Made by a program: the position numbers and the translations under genes. From Serratia sp. Ag1 (GTDB lineage: Bacteria; Pseudomonadota; Gammaproteobacteria; Enterobacterales; Enterobacteriaceae), in the NCBI RefSeq assembly GCF_000743355.1, contig NZ_JQEI01000016.1:1-64000 (forward strand): a stretch of DNA of 64,000 bases. The letters run 5' to 3'. Positions 1 to 8,703 of this stretch are shown in pieces. The notes below the pieces were generated by a model. It was not told the DNA's origin, did no database searches, and saw only the letters and a list, made by a program, of their open reading frames with translations. Position 1 is the stretch's first letter. Each line of letters begins with the position of its first letter.

Positions 1-303
1 TGGAAAGCGAGAGCCAAGCAACTGATGGAACGCGGCGATTTAATTGATGCCGATTGGCGCAACCTGGAATTGTATTGCCTCAACTACTCGATGTACCGCC
101 GTGCCGTGGCAGACCTTGCGGCGCGTGGTTTTTCGGTTGAGGGTTCACGCGGTGCCACCACCACCAACCCCGCGCTGAAGGCCAAATCGGACGCCGAAAA
201 AATCATGATCAAAATGTCTTCCCTGTTGGGTTTTGATCCGGTATCCCGCCGCCGTAATCCGGTAGAAATCGACGAGGAAGACGAACTTGACCGCCTGGGA
301 TGA
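1..303 (+). CDS. Phage terminase small subunit, 5' end cut by window edge
   Basis: DNA-recognition subunit of a tailed-phage packaging motor, P27-like family by overall character. The reading frame is open from base 1, so the gene starts outside the window; an internal ATG at base 25 leaves 92 residues. The visible part has the helical core (DADWRNLELYCLNYSMYRRA) and an acidic tail (EIDEEDELDRLG), as is common for this family. The 3' end overlaps the terminase large subunit by 17 bases, the usual terS-terL coupling. It belongs to a prophage remnant. Family name is from memory of the pattern and is moderately sure. Confidence 0.75.
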   Translation, partial: WKARAKQLMERGDLIDADWRNLELYCLNYSMYRRAVADLAARGFSVEGSRGATTTNPALKAKSDAEKIMIKMSSLLGFDPVSRRRNPVEIDEEDELDRLG

Positions 304-1948
304 ATACGCAGAAGCGATAAAAAGCGGTGAAATACCGGCGTGTAAGCGGCTAAAACAGGCCGTAAACCGCTACTTTTCCGACCTCAACAACCCCCTTTAC
401 GTGTTCGATACGGCCACTGTAGAGCGTTTTGTCGCTTTTTCTCGCCTCTGTCCCCACGTTAAAGGCCCGTTGCGCGGCAAGCCGATCGCGCTTGAACCGT
501 GGCAGCAGTTCGCCTTTGCCAACCTGCTGGGCTTCAAATTGGCGGCTACCGGTCGCCGCAAGTACCGCAGCGCCTACATTCAGGTACCGCGCAAGAACGC
601 CAAATCGACAGTGGCCGCGATGCTGGCTAACTGGTTCCTGGTGATGGAGCACGGCCAGCAGGACATTTACACCGCCGCCGTGAGCCGGGATCAGGCCCGT
701 ATCGTGTTTGATGATGCCCGGCAGATGTGCCTGCTCTCCAAACCGCTGCGCAAGCGGGTGGCTATCCAGCAGCACAAGCTGATTTACGCCAAATCCAACA
801 GCCTGTTAAAGCCGCTGGCGGCCAGAGCCTCCACCATTGAAGGGACTAACCCGAGCCTGGCGGTGGTCGATGAATACCACCTGCACCCGGATAACGGCGT
901 GTATTCGGCGCTCGAGCTGGGGATGGGGGCACGCCCTGAAGGCATTCTGTTTGCCATCACGACAGCCGGCAGCAACATCGTATCGGCCTGCAAGCAACAC
1001 TATGACTACTGTTGCCAGATATTGGCCGGGGAAGAAGAGAATGAATCGCTGTTCGCGTTGATCTACGAGCTGGACGACGAAACCGAAGTAGACGACCCGG
1101 CGAAGTGGGTGAAGGCCAATCCTAACCTGTCGGTATCCGTGGATGTGGCCGCGCTGGCCGATACCATCCAGAAGGCCCGCGGTATTCCCTCGCAGTGGGT
1201 GGAAATGCTGACCAAGCGTTTCAATATCTGGTGCCAGGGTGCAACGCCGTGGATGGGGGAAGGAGCCTGGAAAGCCTGCGCCGCCGACTATACCGAAGCC
1301 GACCTGGAAGGGCTGACGTGTTACGCCGGTATGGATCTCTCTTCCACCAGTGACATTACCAGCGTTTGCTACACCTTCCCGCTAGAACGCCGCGTGCGCC
1401 TGCTGACGCGCCACTATATCCCTGAAGCCCAACTGCAGAACCCGGCCAATAAGAACCGCACTTTGTACCGCCAGTGGGTGAAACAGGGCTGGTTACGCAC
1501 CACGCCGGGGGATTGCATCGACTATGACCGCATCCGTGATGATGTGCTGGCCGACGCTGAGCGCTTCAACATCGAGCTGGTGGGCTTCGATACCTGGAAC
1601 GCCACGCAGATCCGTACCCAGCTTCAAGGGGCTGGCCTCGATGTGGAGCCGTTCCCGCAAACCTATGTGAAATTCAGCCCGGTGGCGAAATCGGCGGAGG
1701 TGTTCGTGAACCGTAAGGTGATCGAGCACAACGGCGATCCGGTGCTGGCCTGGGCGATGGCTAACGTGGTGATGGAAACCGACGCCAACGCCAATATCAA
1801 GCCGAACAAGAAGAAGGCCGCCAACAAGATAGATCCGGCGGTCGCCTTCCTGATGAGCTTTGGCACCTATCAGCTACAGCATGAAGAATTTGCCTTCGAC
1901 ATGAGCGAAGAACAACAGCAGCGCCTTGCGGCGTTCAACGGTATTTAA
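287..1948 (+). CDS. Phage terminase large subunit (TerL)
   Basis: ATPase-nuclease that pumps phage DNA into capsids. The 553-residue product has a deviant Walker A (PRKNAKST, residues 101-108) and a Walker B with its acidic pair (AVVDEYH, about residue 193), followed by a nuclease-like half starting near YAGMDLSSTSD (about residue 347), whose Asp fits the first metal-binding position of the RNase H-like fold. Length is normal for the Terminase_1 family. The start is a TTG overlapping the small-subunit gene by 17 bases; the sequence WDEYAEAIKSG soon after it looks like a genuine N-terminus. It seems intact, but portal, protease and capsid genes that normally follow are absent. Confidence 0.88.
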   Translation: MTAWDEYAEAIKSGEIPACKRLKQAVNRYFSDLNNPLYVFDTATVERFVAFSRLCPHVKGPLRGKPIALEPWQQFAFANLLGFKLAATGRRKYRSAYIQVPRKNAKSTVAAMLANWFLVMEHGQQDIYTAAVSRDQARIVFDDARQMCLLSKPLRKRVAIQQHKLIYAKSNSLLKPLAARASTIEGTNPSLAVVDEYHLHPDNGVYSALELGMGARPEGILFAITTAGSNIVSACKQHYDYCCQILAGEEENESLFALIYELDDETEVDDPAKWVKANPNLSVSVDVAALADTIQKARGIPSQWVEMLTKRFNIWCQGATPWMGEGAWKACAADYTEADLEGLTCYAGMDLSSTSDITSVCYTFPLERRVRLLTRHYIPEAQLQNPANKNRTLYRQWVKQGWLRTTPGDCIDYDRIRDDVLADAERFNIELVGFDTWNATQIRTQLQGAGLDVEPFPQTYVKFSPVAKSAEVFVNRKVIEHNGDPVLAWAMANVVMETDANANIKPNKKKAANKIDPAVAFLMSFGTYQLQHEEFAFDMSEEQQQRLAAFNGI

Positions 1949-1960
1949 CAGGAGATCATT

Positions 1961-2584
1961 ATGAACACACTTGATAACCAGAAAAGAACGATCAGGCTCT
2001 ACGGCCCGTTGCGCCAGTTTGTGAAAGACAACCAGAAAGGCATCATTGAAATGTGTGTAAAAACGCCAGGGGAAGGGGTTAAGGCGTTATGTACTGTATT
2101 GCCTGGGTTTGAAAAATTCATGCTGACCAGCAAGGCCAAAGGGCTAACCTTTGCCATATTCAACGGCAAACGGAACATTGGCAAAGATGAGTTGGATTTT
2201 AACGGCACTGACGAGATCAGGATCGTGCCGGTCATTATTGGCAGCAAACAGGCCGGAGTGTTTCAGACCATTCTTGGTGCTGTGCTGGTTGGGGCCGCCG
2301 CCATCATGTCGGGAGGGTTAGGAGCCGCATTTGCAGTTAAAGGGCTTGCAGGGGCGATGGCAATGACGGGAACCGCTATGGCGCTGGGTGGTGTCGTTCA
2401 AATGCTGTCACCCATGCAAGGCGGCTTAGCAATGCGAGAGAGCCCTGACAATAAACCGTCTTACGCCTTCGGCGGGCCGGTAAACACCATCGCCCAGGGC
2501 AACCCTGTGCCGATTCTCTACGGCAAGCGCCGGATCGGTGGCGCAATTATTTCTGCTGGGATTTACGCAGAAGATCAGCAGTAG
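1961..2584 (+). CDS. Lambda gpI-like tail tip assembly protein
   Basis: Resembles the tail assembly protein I (TipI) family of siphophages, which acts in assembly of the tail tip. The N-terminal ~90 residues form a ubiquitin-like region (RTIRLYGPLRQFV...), followed by a glycine/alanine-rich hydrophobic stretch (residues ~100-150) and the conserved end VPILYGKRRIGGAIISAGIYAE. 207 residues is near the family norm. A good ribosome binding site (AGGAGA) lies just upstream. In intact phages a dozen or more genes separate terminase from this gene and the tail fibre gene follows it; here it directly follows terL and nothing follows it, so the region is a deleted prophage. Confidence 0.8.
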   Translation: MNTLDNQKRTIRLYGPLRQFVKDNQKGIIEMCVKTPGEGVKALCTVLPGFEKFMLTSKAKGLTFAIFNGKRNIGKDELDFNGTDEIRIVPVIIGSKQAGVFQTILGAVLVGAAAIMSGGLGAAFAVKGLAGAMAMTGTAMALGGVVQMLSPMQGGLAMRESPDNKPSYAFGGPVNTIAQGNPVPILYGKRRIGGAIISAGIYAEDQQ

Positions 2585-2648
2585 TGATTCAATTTTGGGG
2601 CTAGTGGTGCTCTCTAGCCCTTTGAAATTTAGGTGGAATGCTTAGTAA

Positions 2649-3209
2649 TCACAAAGGCTTTCTGCCGAAAACCACTATTGGAAGTAGAGCCATTCCCTTT
2701 TCAGTGAGGCTCCAAAGATACCCATTTTTCCCAGCTCTTTTTTCTACTAATTTCTGTTGCTGTAACCAGTTCAGCTCTTCCAATACTACGTCTCTAGGAT
2801 AATTTGCCTCTTCAGCAATCCCACTTGGGTAGCGTGCATTATATTCGGTATTAAGAAGGGCGCTCATGATAGCTTCACGCGCTTTTGTAATATCGGAGGC
2901 TAGAGTTTTGAGCTCTTCTGTATTGTTAGTTTGTTCTGAGATAACAGCCTCTTGAGCTCTCCGTTCTCTCGTTTTTGCTTCAAAGCCAGCGCCTTTGAAT
3001 GACTCCAGTTTATCAATGTTACTGAAAGCTAAACCAATCGCCCCAGCAACAATGGCAAGCGCCATTTCCGCAGGGCGCCCAAGTAATGCCATAAGCGAAC
3101 TTAGGCCGAAAAGAACCAAGACAGATAAGTTTTCAAGGTTAGAAAAAATAGCGCCCAGGGTTGAAAGGTGCTTCCCTCTAGCTTTTTGCTTTCCATTGAT
3201 CGTGTTCAT
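2649..3209 (-). CDS. Membrane protein with C-terminal winged-helix-like domain, unknown function
   Basis: Not recognised. The 186-residue protein has a basic N-terminus, two predicted membrane helices (LSVLVLFGLSSLMALL and MALAIVAGAIGLAFS, residues ~28-64), a helical charged linker (residues ~70-120), and a C-terminal segment (YPSGIAEEANYPRDVV...LEELNWLQQQKLVEK...GYLWSLTEKG) reading like a winged helix-turn-helix. It lies convergent to the tail gene and upstream of the fis terminator, with lower GC than its neighbours. It may be a prophage cargo gene or a host gene at the junction; the sequence does not decide. Confidence 0.6.
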   Translation of the reverse strand: MNTINGKQKARGKHLSTLGAIFSNLENLSVLVLFGLSSLMALLGRPAEMALAIVAGAIGLAFSNIDKLESFKGAGFEAKTRERRAQEAVISEQTNNTEELKTLASDITKAREAIMSALLNTEYNARYPSGIAEEANYPRDVVLEELNWLQQQKLVEKRAGKNGYLWSLTEKGMALLPIVVFGRKPL

Positions 3210-3330
3210 TCTAGTCTCAATTGAAGTCTTAAAATCGGGCTCTATTCTATCAGACCAAGTGCTTTTATGAGTGTACTGGTTTGTTATTGTTCATCATCAT
3301 GTGTAGTCTATGGTGTAGTCATTTAAAAGA

Positions 3331-3366
3331 AAAAGGCGCTTAACCGAATGAGGAAAAGCGCCTTTT
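3331..3366 (-). terminator. Rho-independent terminator of dusB-fis
   Basis: On the minus strand, just beyond the fis stop, the arms AAAAGGCGCTT and AAGCGCCTTTT form a stem followed by a T-rich run. Confidence 0.8.
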
Positions 3367-3389
3367 ATCAATACGTTAACTGATTAGTA

Positions 3390-3686
3390 TCAGTTCATGC
3401 CGTATTTTTTCAATTTCTTGCGCAACGTACCGCGGTTGATACCCATCATCAGTGCTGCACGGGTTTGGTTGCCACGGGTGTATTGCATCACCATGTCCAA
3501 CAATGGCTGTTCAACTTCAGCCAATACCAGCTCATACAGGTCACTAACATCTTGACCATTCAGTTGAGCAAAATAGTTCTTCAGTGCTTGCTTAACCGAG
3601 TCACGCAGAGGCTTTTGAGTCACTTGGTCCTGTGAGTTCACGGTTGAAACGGTCAGTACGTCAGAATTTACGCGTTGTTCGAACAT
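3390..3686 (-). CDS. fis: DNA-binding nucleoid protein Fis
   Basis: Growth-phase-dependent nucleoid protein and transcription regulator; activates rRNA/tRNA promoters, bends DNA and assists site-specific recombination. The 98-residue product appears identical or nearly so to E. coli Fis as remembered: beta-hairpin arm at residues ~11-26, helices A-B for dimerisation, and the C-terminal helix-turn-helix ([20 protein letters not shown]). It is second in the dusB-fis operon, 20 bases after dusB, as in all enterobacteria. Expression comes from the growth-rate-controlled promoter upstream of dusB. Confidence 0.98.
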   Translation of the reverse strand: MFEQRVNSDVLTVSTVNSQDQVTQKPLRDSVKQALKNYFAQLNGQDVSDLYELVLAEVEQPLLDMVMQYTRGNQTRAALMMGINRGTLRKKLKKYGMN

Positions 3687-3706
3687 AGTTCTGTCAGCTC
3701 TTTTTT

Positions 3707-4672
3707 TTACGCTAGATTTTCGAAATATGCCTCCAACGCCTCCAGCTGTTCGCTGGCATCCTCTATGGCGTTGAATGTGCGCCGAAACTGGTCATTTGGG
3801 GCATGCTCCTGGAGATACCAGGATACGTGCTTACGAGCAATCCGGAATCCTTTGCCTTGGCCATAAAAACCGTGCAGTTCCCGAATGTGCTCTATCAACA
3901 AGCGCTTCACTTCGCCAAGTGGCATCGGTGGCAGCAGCTCCCCTGTGTCCAGATAATGCTGGATTTCCCGGAAGATCCAGGGTCTCCCCTGAGCAGCGCG
4001 GCCTATCATCAGGGCATCGGCCCCAGTGTAGTCAAGCACTGCTCTGGCTTTATGCGGGTCAGTAATGTCGCCATTCGCGATAATCGGAATGGAAACACTC
4101 TGCTTAACTGCCCGAATGCTGTTGTATTCCGCGTTGCCGTTGAACAGGCAAGCACGGGTTCGGCCATGAATCGTCAAGGCCTGTATACCGCAGTTTTCGG
4201 CCAGTTGGGCAATCTCTACACAGTTACGGTGTTCTGGTGCCCAGCCGGTACGGATCTTAAGCGTAACCGGCACATCCACGGCGTTAACCACCGCGTGGAG
4301 GATCTGCTTAACCAGATCCGGGTACTGCAATAACGCAGACCCTGCAAGCTTCCGGTTCACTTTCTTGGCCGGGCAACCCATATTGATGTCGATGATCTGT
4401 GCGCCGCTGGCCACATTAATGCGCGCCGCAGCAGCCATATCATCAGGATCACATCCGGCGATCTGCACGGAACGGATCCCTGGTTCATCACTATGTACCA
4501 TACGCAGACGTGACTTATCCGTGCGCCACACCTCCGGATTGGAGGAGAGCATCTCGGATACAGCCATCCCAGCTCCCATTGCATGACACAAGGTTCTGAA
4601 TGGGCGATCGGTGATCCCGGCCATCGGGGCCGCAATCAGGCAATTTGTTAACTGGTGGTTTCCAATGCGCAT
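3707..4672 (-). CDS. dusB: tRNA-dihydrouridine synthase B
   Basis: FMN- and NADPH-dependent enzyme reducing specific uridines of tRNA to dihydrouridine. Family features: N-terminal [13 protein letters not shown], catalytic Cys in NMGCPAKKV, substrate loop TLKIRTGW, and FMN phosphate-binding ANGDI...[16 protein letters not shown] in the TIM barrel, followed by a helical tRNA-binding end. The frame is open further upstream to 4774, but the start at 4672 (MRIGNHQL) matches the known N-terminus and gives 321 residues; the upstream part overlaps the promoter. First gene of the dusB-fis operon. Confidence 0.96.
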   Translation of the reverse strand: MRIGNHQLTNCLIAAPMAGITDRPFRTLCHAMGAGMAVSEMLSSNPEVWRTDKSRLRMVHSDEPGIRSVQIAGCDPDDMAAAARINVASGAQIIDINMGCPAKKVNRKLAGSALLQYPDLVKQILHAVVNAVDVPVTLKIRTGWAPEHRNCVEIAQLAENCGIQALTIHGRTRACLFNGNAEYNSIRAVKQSVSIPIIANGDITDPHKARAVLDYTGADALMIGRAAQGRPWIFREIQHYLDTGELLPPMPLGEVKRLLIEHIRELHGFYGQGKGFRIARKHVSWYLQEHAPNDQFRRTFNAIEDASEQLEALEAYFENLA

Positions 4673-4710
4673 AGACAAAGACTGACCATACTGTGTCCGC
4701 AAGGGCGCGT

Positions 4711-4739
4711 ATATTACGCATTTTTTCGTCGAGATGAAA
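4711..4739 (-). promoter_or_regulatory. dusB-fis promoter
   Basis: On the minus strand, -35 TTTCAT (4734-4739) and -10 TAATAT (4711-4716) are 17 bases apart and followed by a GC-rich discriminator (ACGCGCCC). This closely matches the E. coli fis promoter as remembered, including flanking bases. The GC-rich discriminator is the feature behind stringent control by ppGpp/DksA and growth-rate control. Transcription would start about 30 bases before the dusB ATG. The gap 4740-5051 is AT-rich and likely carries upstream Fis/IHF sites, which I cannot place exactly. Confidence 0.85.
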
Positions 4740-5051
4740 GGCCAAACTTTGACCAATGTGCTGCTATTTATCAACGAAAACGCGGCTCACAGCGGTTTAT
4801 ATAAATATTGTATTTATTTAACAACAGCTTGACGTATTACGCTTAATTTCCGAGCAATGAAATATTCCTGTCACAACAGGATTTTATCTTTAAATGATGC
4901 GAATTTGAGCATGCAACATCAGGTGTACAGCAGAATTATCAGGGTAAAGCTTTGACAAGACGTGAAAAATAATGACAGAAAACATCGTCACTGAATCGTT
5001 TTAGCGGCCCACCGCCCCCCAGAGGAGACAGCGGTGAGCATACCTTAGACA

Positions 5052-5789
5052 TTAATCGACGATAACGCGGCCATTGAGCGGCTGTACCGGGCGATTATTG
5101 GCATGGTGGACAACCGAACGGAATTGACCGATCTGCTCGGCAGAAGCGTTCACCGGGTGATCCAGAACCATCCAGGTTACGCCTTCAGAGCAAGGTGGTG
5201 TAGTCAGTGAACCGCTGAAGCGGTAGAAGTTGAACTGCTTAGGCAACAGGGCCTGAATATCAACCGGTTTGGTCAGGACTGCAGTCTGATCAACCTGAGT
5301 TGGCATTTGCTGCCAGGCTTGTGCCAGTTGCGGGTTGGCTTTACCTTCCTGGAACATCAGCGCCAATACCGCCAAAGCACCGTCTTTGTCTTTATAGACG
5401 AAATGGGCCTCCAGCGGGAACTGCTTGCCGTCGATCTCGTTTTCGCTCGGTGCATGGAAGTGGAACTGCTGCAGCGTAAAGGTATCGTTATCCAAACGCA
5501 GGGTATTACCTTCGCTAACGTTAACCTGAATGGTATGGCCGTTATTGATGATTTGCTGTTTACCCGGCTGGAAAGCTAAATCAAGCTTACCGTGATGCGT
5601 TTTCAGTGCACCTTGGATATTGACCGGTGACTGGTTCTTGCCGGTTTCACACAGTGAAAAATCAGGGGAGAGTTTGCCCCAATGTGCCGGATCTTCCTGA
5701 CCTTCGTAACTCCAATGCTGGTGTTGCTCTGCCGCACCGATTGAGAAGCTGGCTGCCAGCATGACTGCCAGTAGTAATTTTCCTTTCAT
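5052..5789 (-). CDS. cah: Periplasmic alpha-type carbonic anhydrase
   Basis: Interconverts CO2 and bicarbonate using zinc. The 245-residue protein has a cleavable signal peptide (MKGKLLLAVMLAASFSIGAA), then the alpha-CA fold: HWSYEGQEDPAHWGKL, QSPVNI, zinc-ligand histidines in QFHFHAPSEN and LEAHFVYKD, and the active-site strand SLTTPPCSEGVTW. Cys at about 47 and 203 could form the usual disulfide. It sits between prmA and dusB, which are adjacent in E. coli, so this is an added gene with its own transcription unit (about 190 bases from prmA and 380 bases from dusB). Role is probably pH/CO2 handling in the periplasm. Confidence 0.93.
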   Translation of the reverse strand: MKGKLLLAVMLAASFSIGAAEQHQHWSYEGQEDPAHWGKLSPDFSLCETGKNQSPVNIQGALKTHHGKLDLAFQPGKQQIINNGHTIQVNVSEGNTLRLDNDTFTLQQFHFHAPSENEIDGKQFPLEAHFVYKDKDGALAVLALMFQEGKANPQLAQAWQQMPTQVDQTAVLTKPVDIQALLPKQFNFYRFSGSLTTPPCSEGVTWMVLDHPVNASAEQIGQFRSVVHHANNRPVQPLNGRVIVD

Positions 5790-5926
5790 CTTCCACCTCT
5801 ATTACAACTAAAACGTGAATAGTTTTTGGCGTGCATCACATTAGATAGCTGATAGCCTTTGCCAAGTTTAGGAGGATACGCCCGGCATTCCCGAGGATAA
5901 ATCAGTGTTTTCTGAGGGAAAGATGG

Positions 5927-5966
5927 AAAACCACCGGAAGTAATTAAATTTCTGGTGGTTTTTTTT
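5927..5966. terminator. Terminator-like inverted repeat after prmA
   Basis: AAAACCACCGGAA (5927-5939) pairs with TTCTGGTGGTTTT (5950-5962), a 13-bp stem with one G-T pair. A-rich and T-rich flanks let it work in either direction; it would end prmA transcription on the minus strand. Confidence 0.7.
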
Positions 5967-5982
5967 GAGAGGAAAAATGTAA

Positions 5983-6864
5983 CTATTTACGTTGGCCTGT
6001 GATGCGGCACCATTCTTCGCGTTCGGCAACCGGATCGAGCGTGAATTTGTCTGCATAAGCTTCAGCAACGCTCTGGGCTTGAGTCGCCAGAACGCCAGAG
6101 AGGCCAAGGTAGCCACCGGTTTTTGGCAGGCAGCCGATGAGCGGGGCCAGTTCACGCAGTGGGCCTGCCAGAATATTGGCAACCACCACGTCAGCCAGCA
6201 GATCGGCGGGCTGATCTTTCGGCAGATACAGCTCCAAACGTTCTGAAACGCCGTTACGCTGCGCGTTGTCGCGGCTGGCCTGAATAGCTTGGGGATCGAT
6301 ATCAATACCGATAGCGCGCGTTGCACCGAGTTTCAAAGCGGCAATCGCCAGAATGCCGGAGCCACAGCCGAAGTCGATGAGGGTTTTGCCCGCCAGATCC
6401 AGTCCGTCGAGCCATTGCAGGCAGAGCGCGGTGGTGGGGTGAGTCCCTGTGCCGAACGCCAGGCCCGGATCGAGCATCACGTTAACCGCATTCGGATCCG
6501 GCACGTCGCGCCAGCTTGGGCAGATCCACAGCCGCTCGCCGAAACGCATCGGGTGGAAGTTATCCATCCATTCGCGTTCCCAATCTTTATCTTCCAACTG
6601 CTCGATTTTATGGCGGAAACCGGCACCCAGCAGTGGATGCTGTTCCAGCATGGCAACCACATCAGCCATATCGGTCTCGGCATCGTACAGGCCAATCACA
6701 TCGGTATCGCCCCACAGCAGGGTTTCGCCCGGCAAAGGTTCAAATACCGGGTTGTCGTGGGTGTCCTGAAAGGTCACCGATACCGCGCCGCTTTCAACCA
6801 GCGCATCGCTCAGGTTTTCGGCCTGCTTGCCGGTGGTGTTCAGTTTTAGTTGGATCCAAGGCAT
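5983..6864 (-). CDS. prmA: Ribosomal protein L11 methyltransferase
   Basis: SAM-dependent trimethylation of ribosomal protein L11. N-terminal L11-recognition domain ([12 protein letters not shown]...), then the methyltransferase domain with [18 protein letters not shown]-binding [18 protein letters not shown] and [10 protein letters not shown]. The start at 6864 gives 293 residues, exactly the E. coli length; the frame extends upstream to 6918 but that part overlaps panF and shows no family similarity. It lies 11 bases downstream of panF and is probably cotranscribed. Confidence 0.96.
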   Translation of the reverse strand: MPWIQLKLNTTGKQAENLSDALVESGAVSVTFQDTHDNPVFEPLPGETLLWGDTDVIGLYDAETDMADVVAMLEQHPLLGAGFRHKIEQLEDKDWEREWMDNFHPMRFGERLWICPSWRDVPDPNAVNVMLDPGLAFGTGTHPTTALCLQWLDGLDLAGKTLIDFGCGSGILAIAALKLGATRAIGIDIDPQAIQASRDNAQRNGVSERLELYLPKDQPADLLADVVVANILAGPLRELAPLIGCLPKTGGYLGLSGVLATQAQSVAEAYADKFTLDPVAEREEWCRITGQRK

Positions 6865-6875
6865 AACAATTCTCT

Positions 6876-8321
6876 TCAAGAGGGTAATGATAACGCCAGC
6901 CGACGCTTTTCGCCGCACAGGTTACCGATATAAAACGCCGTCAGGCTGAGCAGCAGCGCAGGCACAATCGGGTGCAGCCCTGCCAGTTGCAGCTTGAAGC
7001 TGGCCAATAGCGTATAGCATAACGCACCCGTGACCATTGAGCTAAGCGCTCCCTGCGCGTTGGCACGCTCCCAGTACAGGCCCAACACCAGCGGCCAGAG
7101 GAATACTGCTTCCAATCCGCCGAAGGCCAGCAGGTTCAGCCAGATAATCATTTCCGGTGGCCGCCAGGCGGCCAATAACACCAGTAACCCCAGGATCAGG
7201 GTGGTCAGGCTGGAGAAGCGTTTGATCATCTTCTCATTGTGTACTTGCTGTGGCCGCACGCCCAGATAAAGATCTTTGATAATGGTCGCGGAGGATTGCA
7301 GCAATTGCGCATTGATGGTCGACATGATCGCCGCCATCGGCGCGGCCAGGAAGATCCCGGCGGCGTAAGGTGGCAGCACGGTGATCATCAGCGTCGGGAT
7401 CACCTGATCGGGGATCTTCAGATCGGGGATCACCGCACGGCCCAAAGCTCCCGCCAGATGCATACCGAACATCAGCACTGCCACCACGATGGTGCCGAGG
7501 ATGATCCCGCGATGCACTGCTTTGCTGTCTTTGTAGGAAATGCAGCGCACGGTGGTGTGCGGCAGGCCGATTACGCCGAAGCACACCAGGATCCAGAACG
7601 AAGCCATAAACGGCAGGCTGAGGATCTGCTCACCGCCCTGCGGTGTCACTAAGGCCGGATCGATCTGCTGCAATTTATCTACTGCACTGTGTAAGCCGCC
7701 CGCCGCGTGGATCACCGCCACCAGCAGCAATACGGTGCCGAGCAGCATGACCAACCCTTGCATCGCGTCGTTAAGCACGCTGGCACGGAACCCGCCGAAC
7801 GCGGTGTACAGCGCAATGCTGACGCCAAAAATCAGCAGGCCGGTATCGTAGGGGATGCCCGCTGCCGTTTCCAACAAACGCGCACCGCCGATAAACTGCA
7901 CCGTCATGGCCCCGAGAAAGGCCACCAGCAGGCTGAGACTGGCCAGCCAGACCAATAGGCGGCTCTGGTAGCGGGCGAACAGCATGTCGTTCAGGGTGAT
8001 GGCATTGTAGCGCCGCGCCAGAATAGCGAATTTTTTGCCCAGTACCCCGAGCGAGAGCCACACAGCGGGCAGTTGGATCATTGCCAGCAGCACCCAGCCG
8101 AGGCCGTATTTATAGGCTGCACCGGGCCCGCCGATAAACGAACTGGCGCTGATATAGGTGGCGGTGAGCGTCATTGCCAGCACAAAGCCACCCATTGAGC
8201 GGTTGCCGAGGAAATATTCACTGAGGAAGTTGCCGGTCTGGCGGCGGCTGTAGGCATAAATCGACAGGCCGAAAACCAACAGCAGGTAGGCAATCAGCGG
8301 CAAGATCACTTCAATTTGCAT
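6876..8321 (-). CDS. panF: Sodium/pantothenate symporter
   Basis: Inner-membrane sodium:solute symporter (SSS family) that imports pantothenate, the precursor of coenzyme A. 481 residues with about 13 hydrophobic helices; SSS-type stretches include [37 protein letters not shown] and [19 protein letters not shown] (residues ~330-350). Overlaps the end of yhdT by 11 bases, so the two are translationally coupled, and is followed by prmA. Its presence next to accBC links precursor uptake with lipid synthesis, although the grouping may be only historical. Confidence 0.95.
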   Translation of the reverse strand: MQIEVILPLIAYLLLVFGLSIYAYSRRQTGNFLSEYFLGNRSMGGFVLAMTLTATYISASSFIGGPGAAYKYGLGWVLLAMIQLPAVWLSLGVLGKKFAILARRYNAITLNDMLFARYQSRLLVWLASLSLLVAFLGAMTVQFIGGARLLETAAGIPYDTGLLIFGVSIALYTAFGGFRASVLNDAMQGLVMLLGTVLLLVAVIHAAGGLHSAVDKLQQIDPALVTPQGGEQILSLPFMASFWILVCFGVIGLPHTTVRCISYKDSKAVHRGIILGTIVVAVLMFGMHLAGALGRAVIPDLKIPDQVIPTLMITVLPPYAAGIFLAAPMAAIMSTINAQLLQSSATIIKDLYLGVRPQQVHNEKMIKRFSSLTTLILGLLVLLAAWRPPEMIIWLNLLAFGGLEAVFLWPLVLGLYWERANAQGALSSMVTGALCYTLLASFKLQLAGLHPIVPALLLSLTAFYIGNLCGEKRRLALSLPS

Positions 8322-8553
8322 CGCTATCCTCCAGGGGAATATCGCGGAATACGCCGCGCACCATCAGCCAGCACAGGCCGATAAACAACAGCGGCACCAG
8401 CAGGCACGCCATTTCGAACCAATGTGGCAAGCCGGTGATGCCCGTGGCGCTATCCGGCAAGTAGGCCGCCAACGACCACGCCAGCAGGTAGAGTAGCGTC
8501 AGACCCAGTGCCCAGCGCGCCTCGCGATGAGCTTGAACAAAGCGTTGTTCCAT
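8311..8553 (-). CDS. yhdT: YhdT family small membrane protein (DUF997)
   Basis: 80-residue inner-membrane protein with two hydrophobic helices (ALGLTLLYLLAWSLAAYL and FEMACLLVPLLFIGLCWLMV) and the conserved end [11 protein letters not shown]. The start at 8553 (MEQRFVQAHREARWAL) gives the same length as E. coli YhdT; a longer in-frame start at 8589 lacks family support. It invariably precedes panF and overlaps it by 11 bases, suggesting a helper role for the symporter, but no function is established. Confidence 0.9.
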   Translation of the reverse strand: MEQRFVQAHREARWALGLTLLYLLAWSLAAYLPDSATGITGLPHWFEMACLLVPLLFIGLCWLMVRGVFRDIPLEDSDAN

Positions 8554-8651
8554 CCGTGCCTCCAAGGGTTTACGGTGATGGATTGGCAAAGGAGAGGATT
8601 TTACGACAAGATCGGCGTTTGCCCAGCGTTAAGTTGGCTGCCGCCGTAAAG

Positions 8652-8676
8652 AAAAAGGCCGATGAATCATCGGCCT
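8652..8676 (-). terminator. Rho-independent terminator after accC
   Basis: Minus strand: AAGGCCGATGA / TCATCGGCCTT stem followed by TTTTTC, immediately beyond accC. It separates accBC from yhdT-panF. Confidence 0.85.
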
Positions 8677-8703
8677 TGGTCGGAAAATGTACAACTGATG
8701 AGC

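Noticed and set aside
3255-3330. Possible phage attachment site next to the fis terminator
   Set aside because: GTGTAGTC occurs twice close together (TGTGTAGTCTATGGTGTAGTC), but no tRNA and no matching second att site can be seen in the window.
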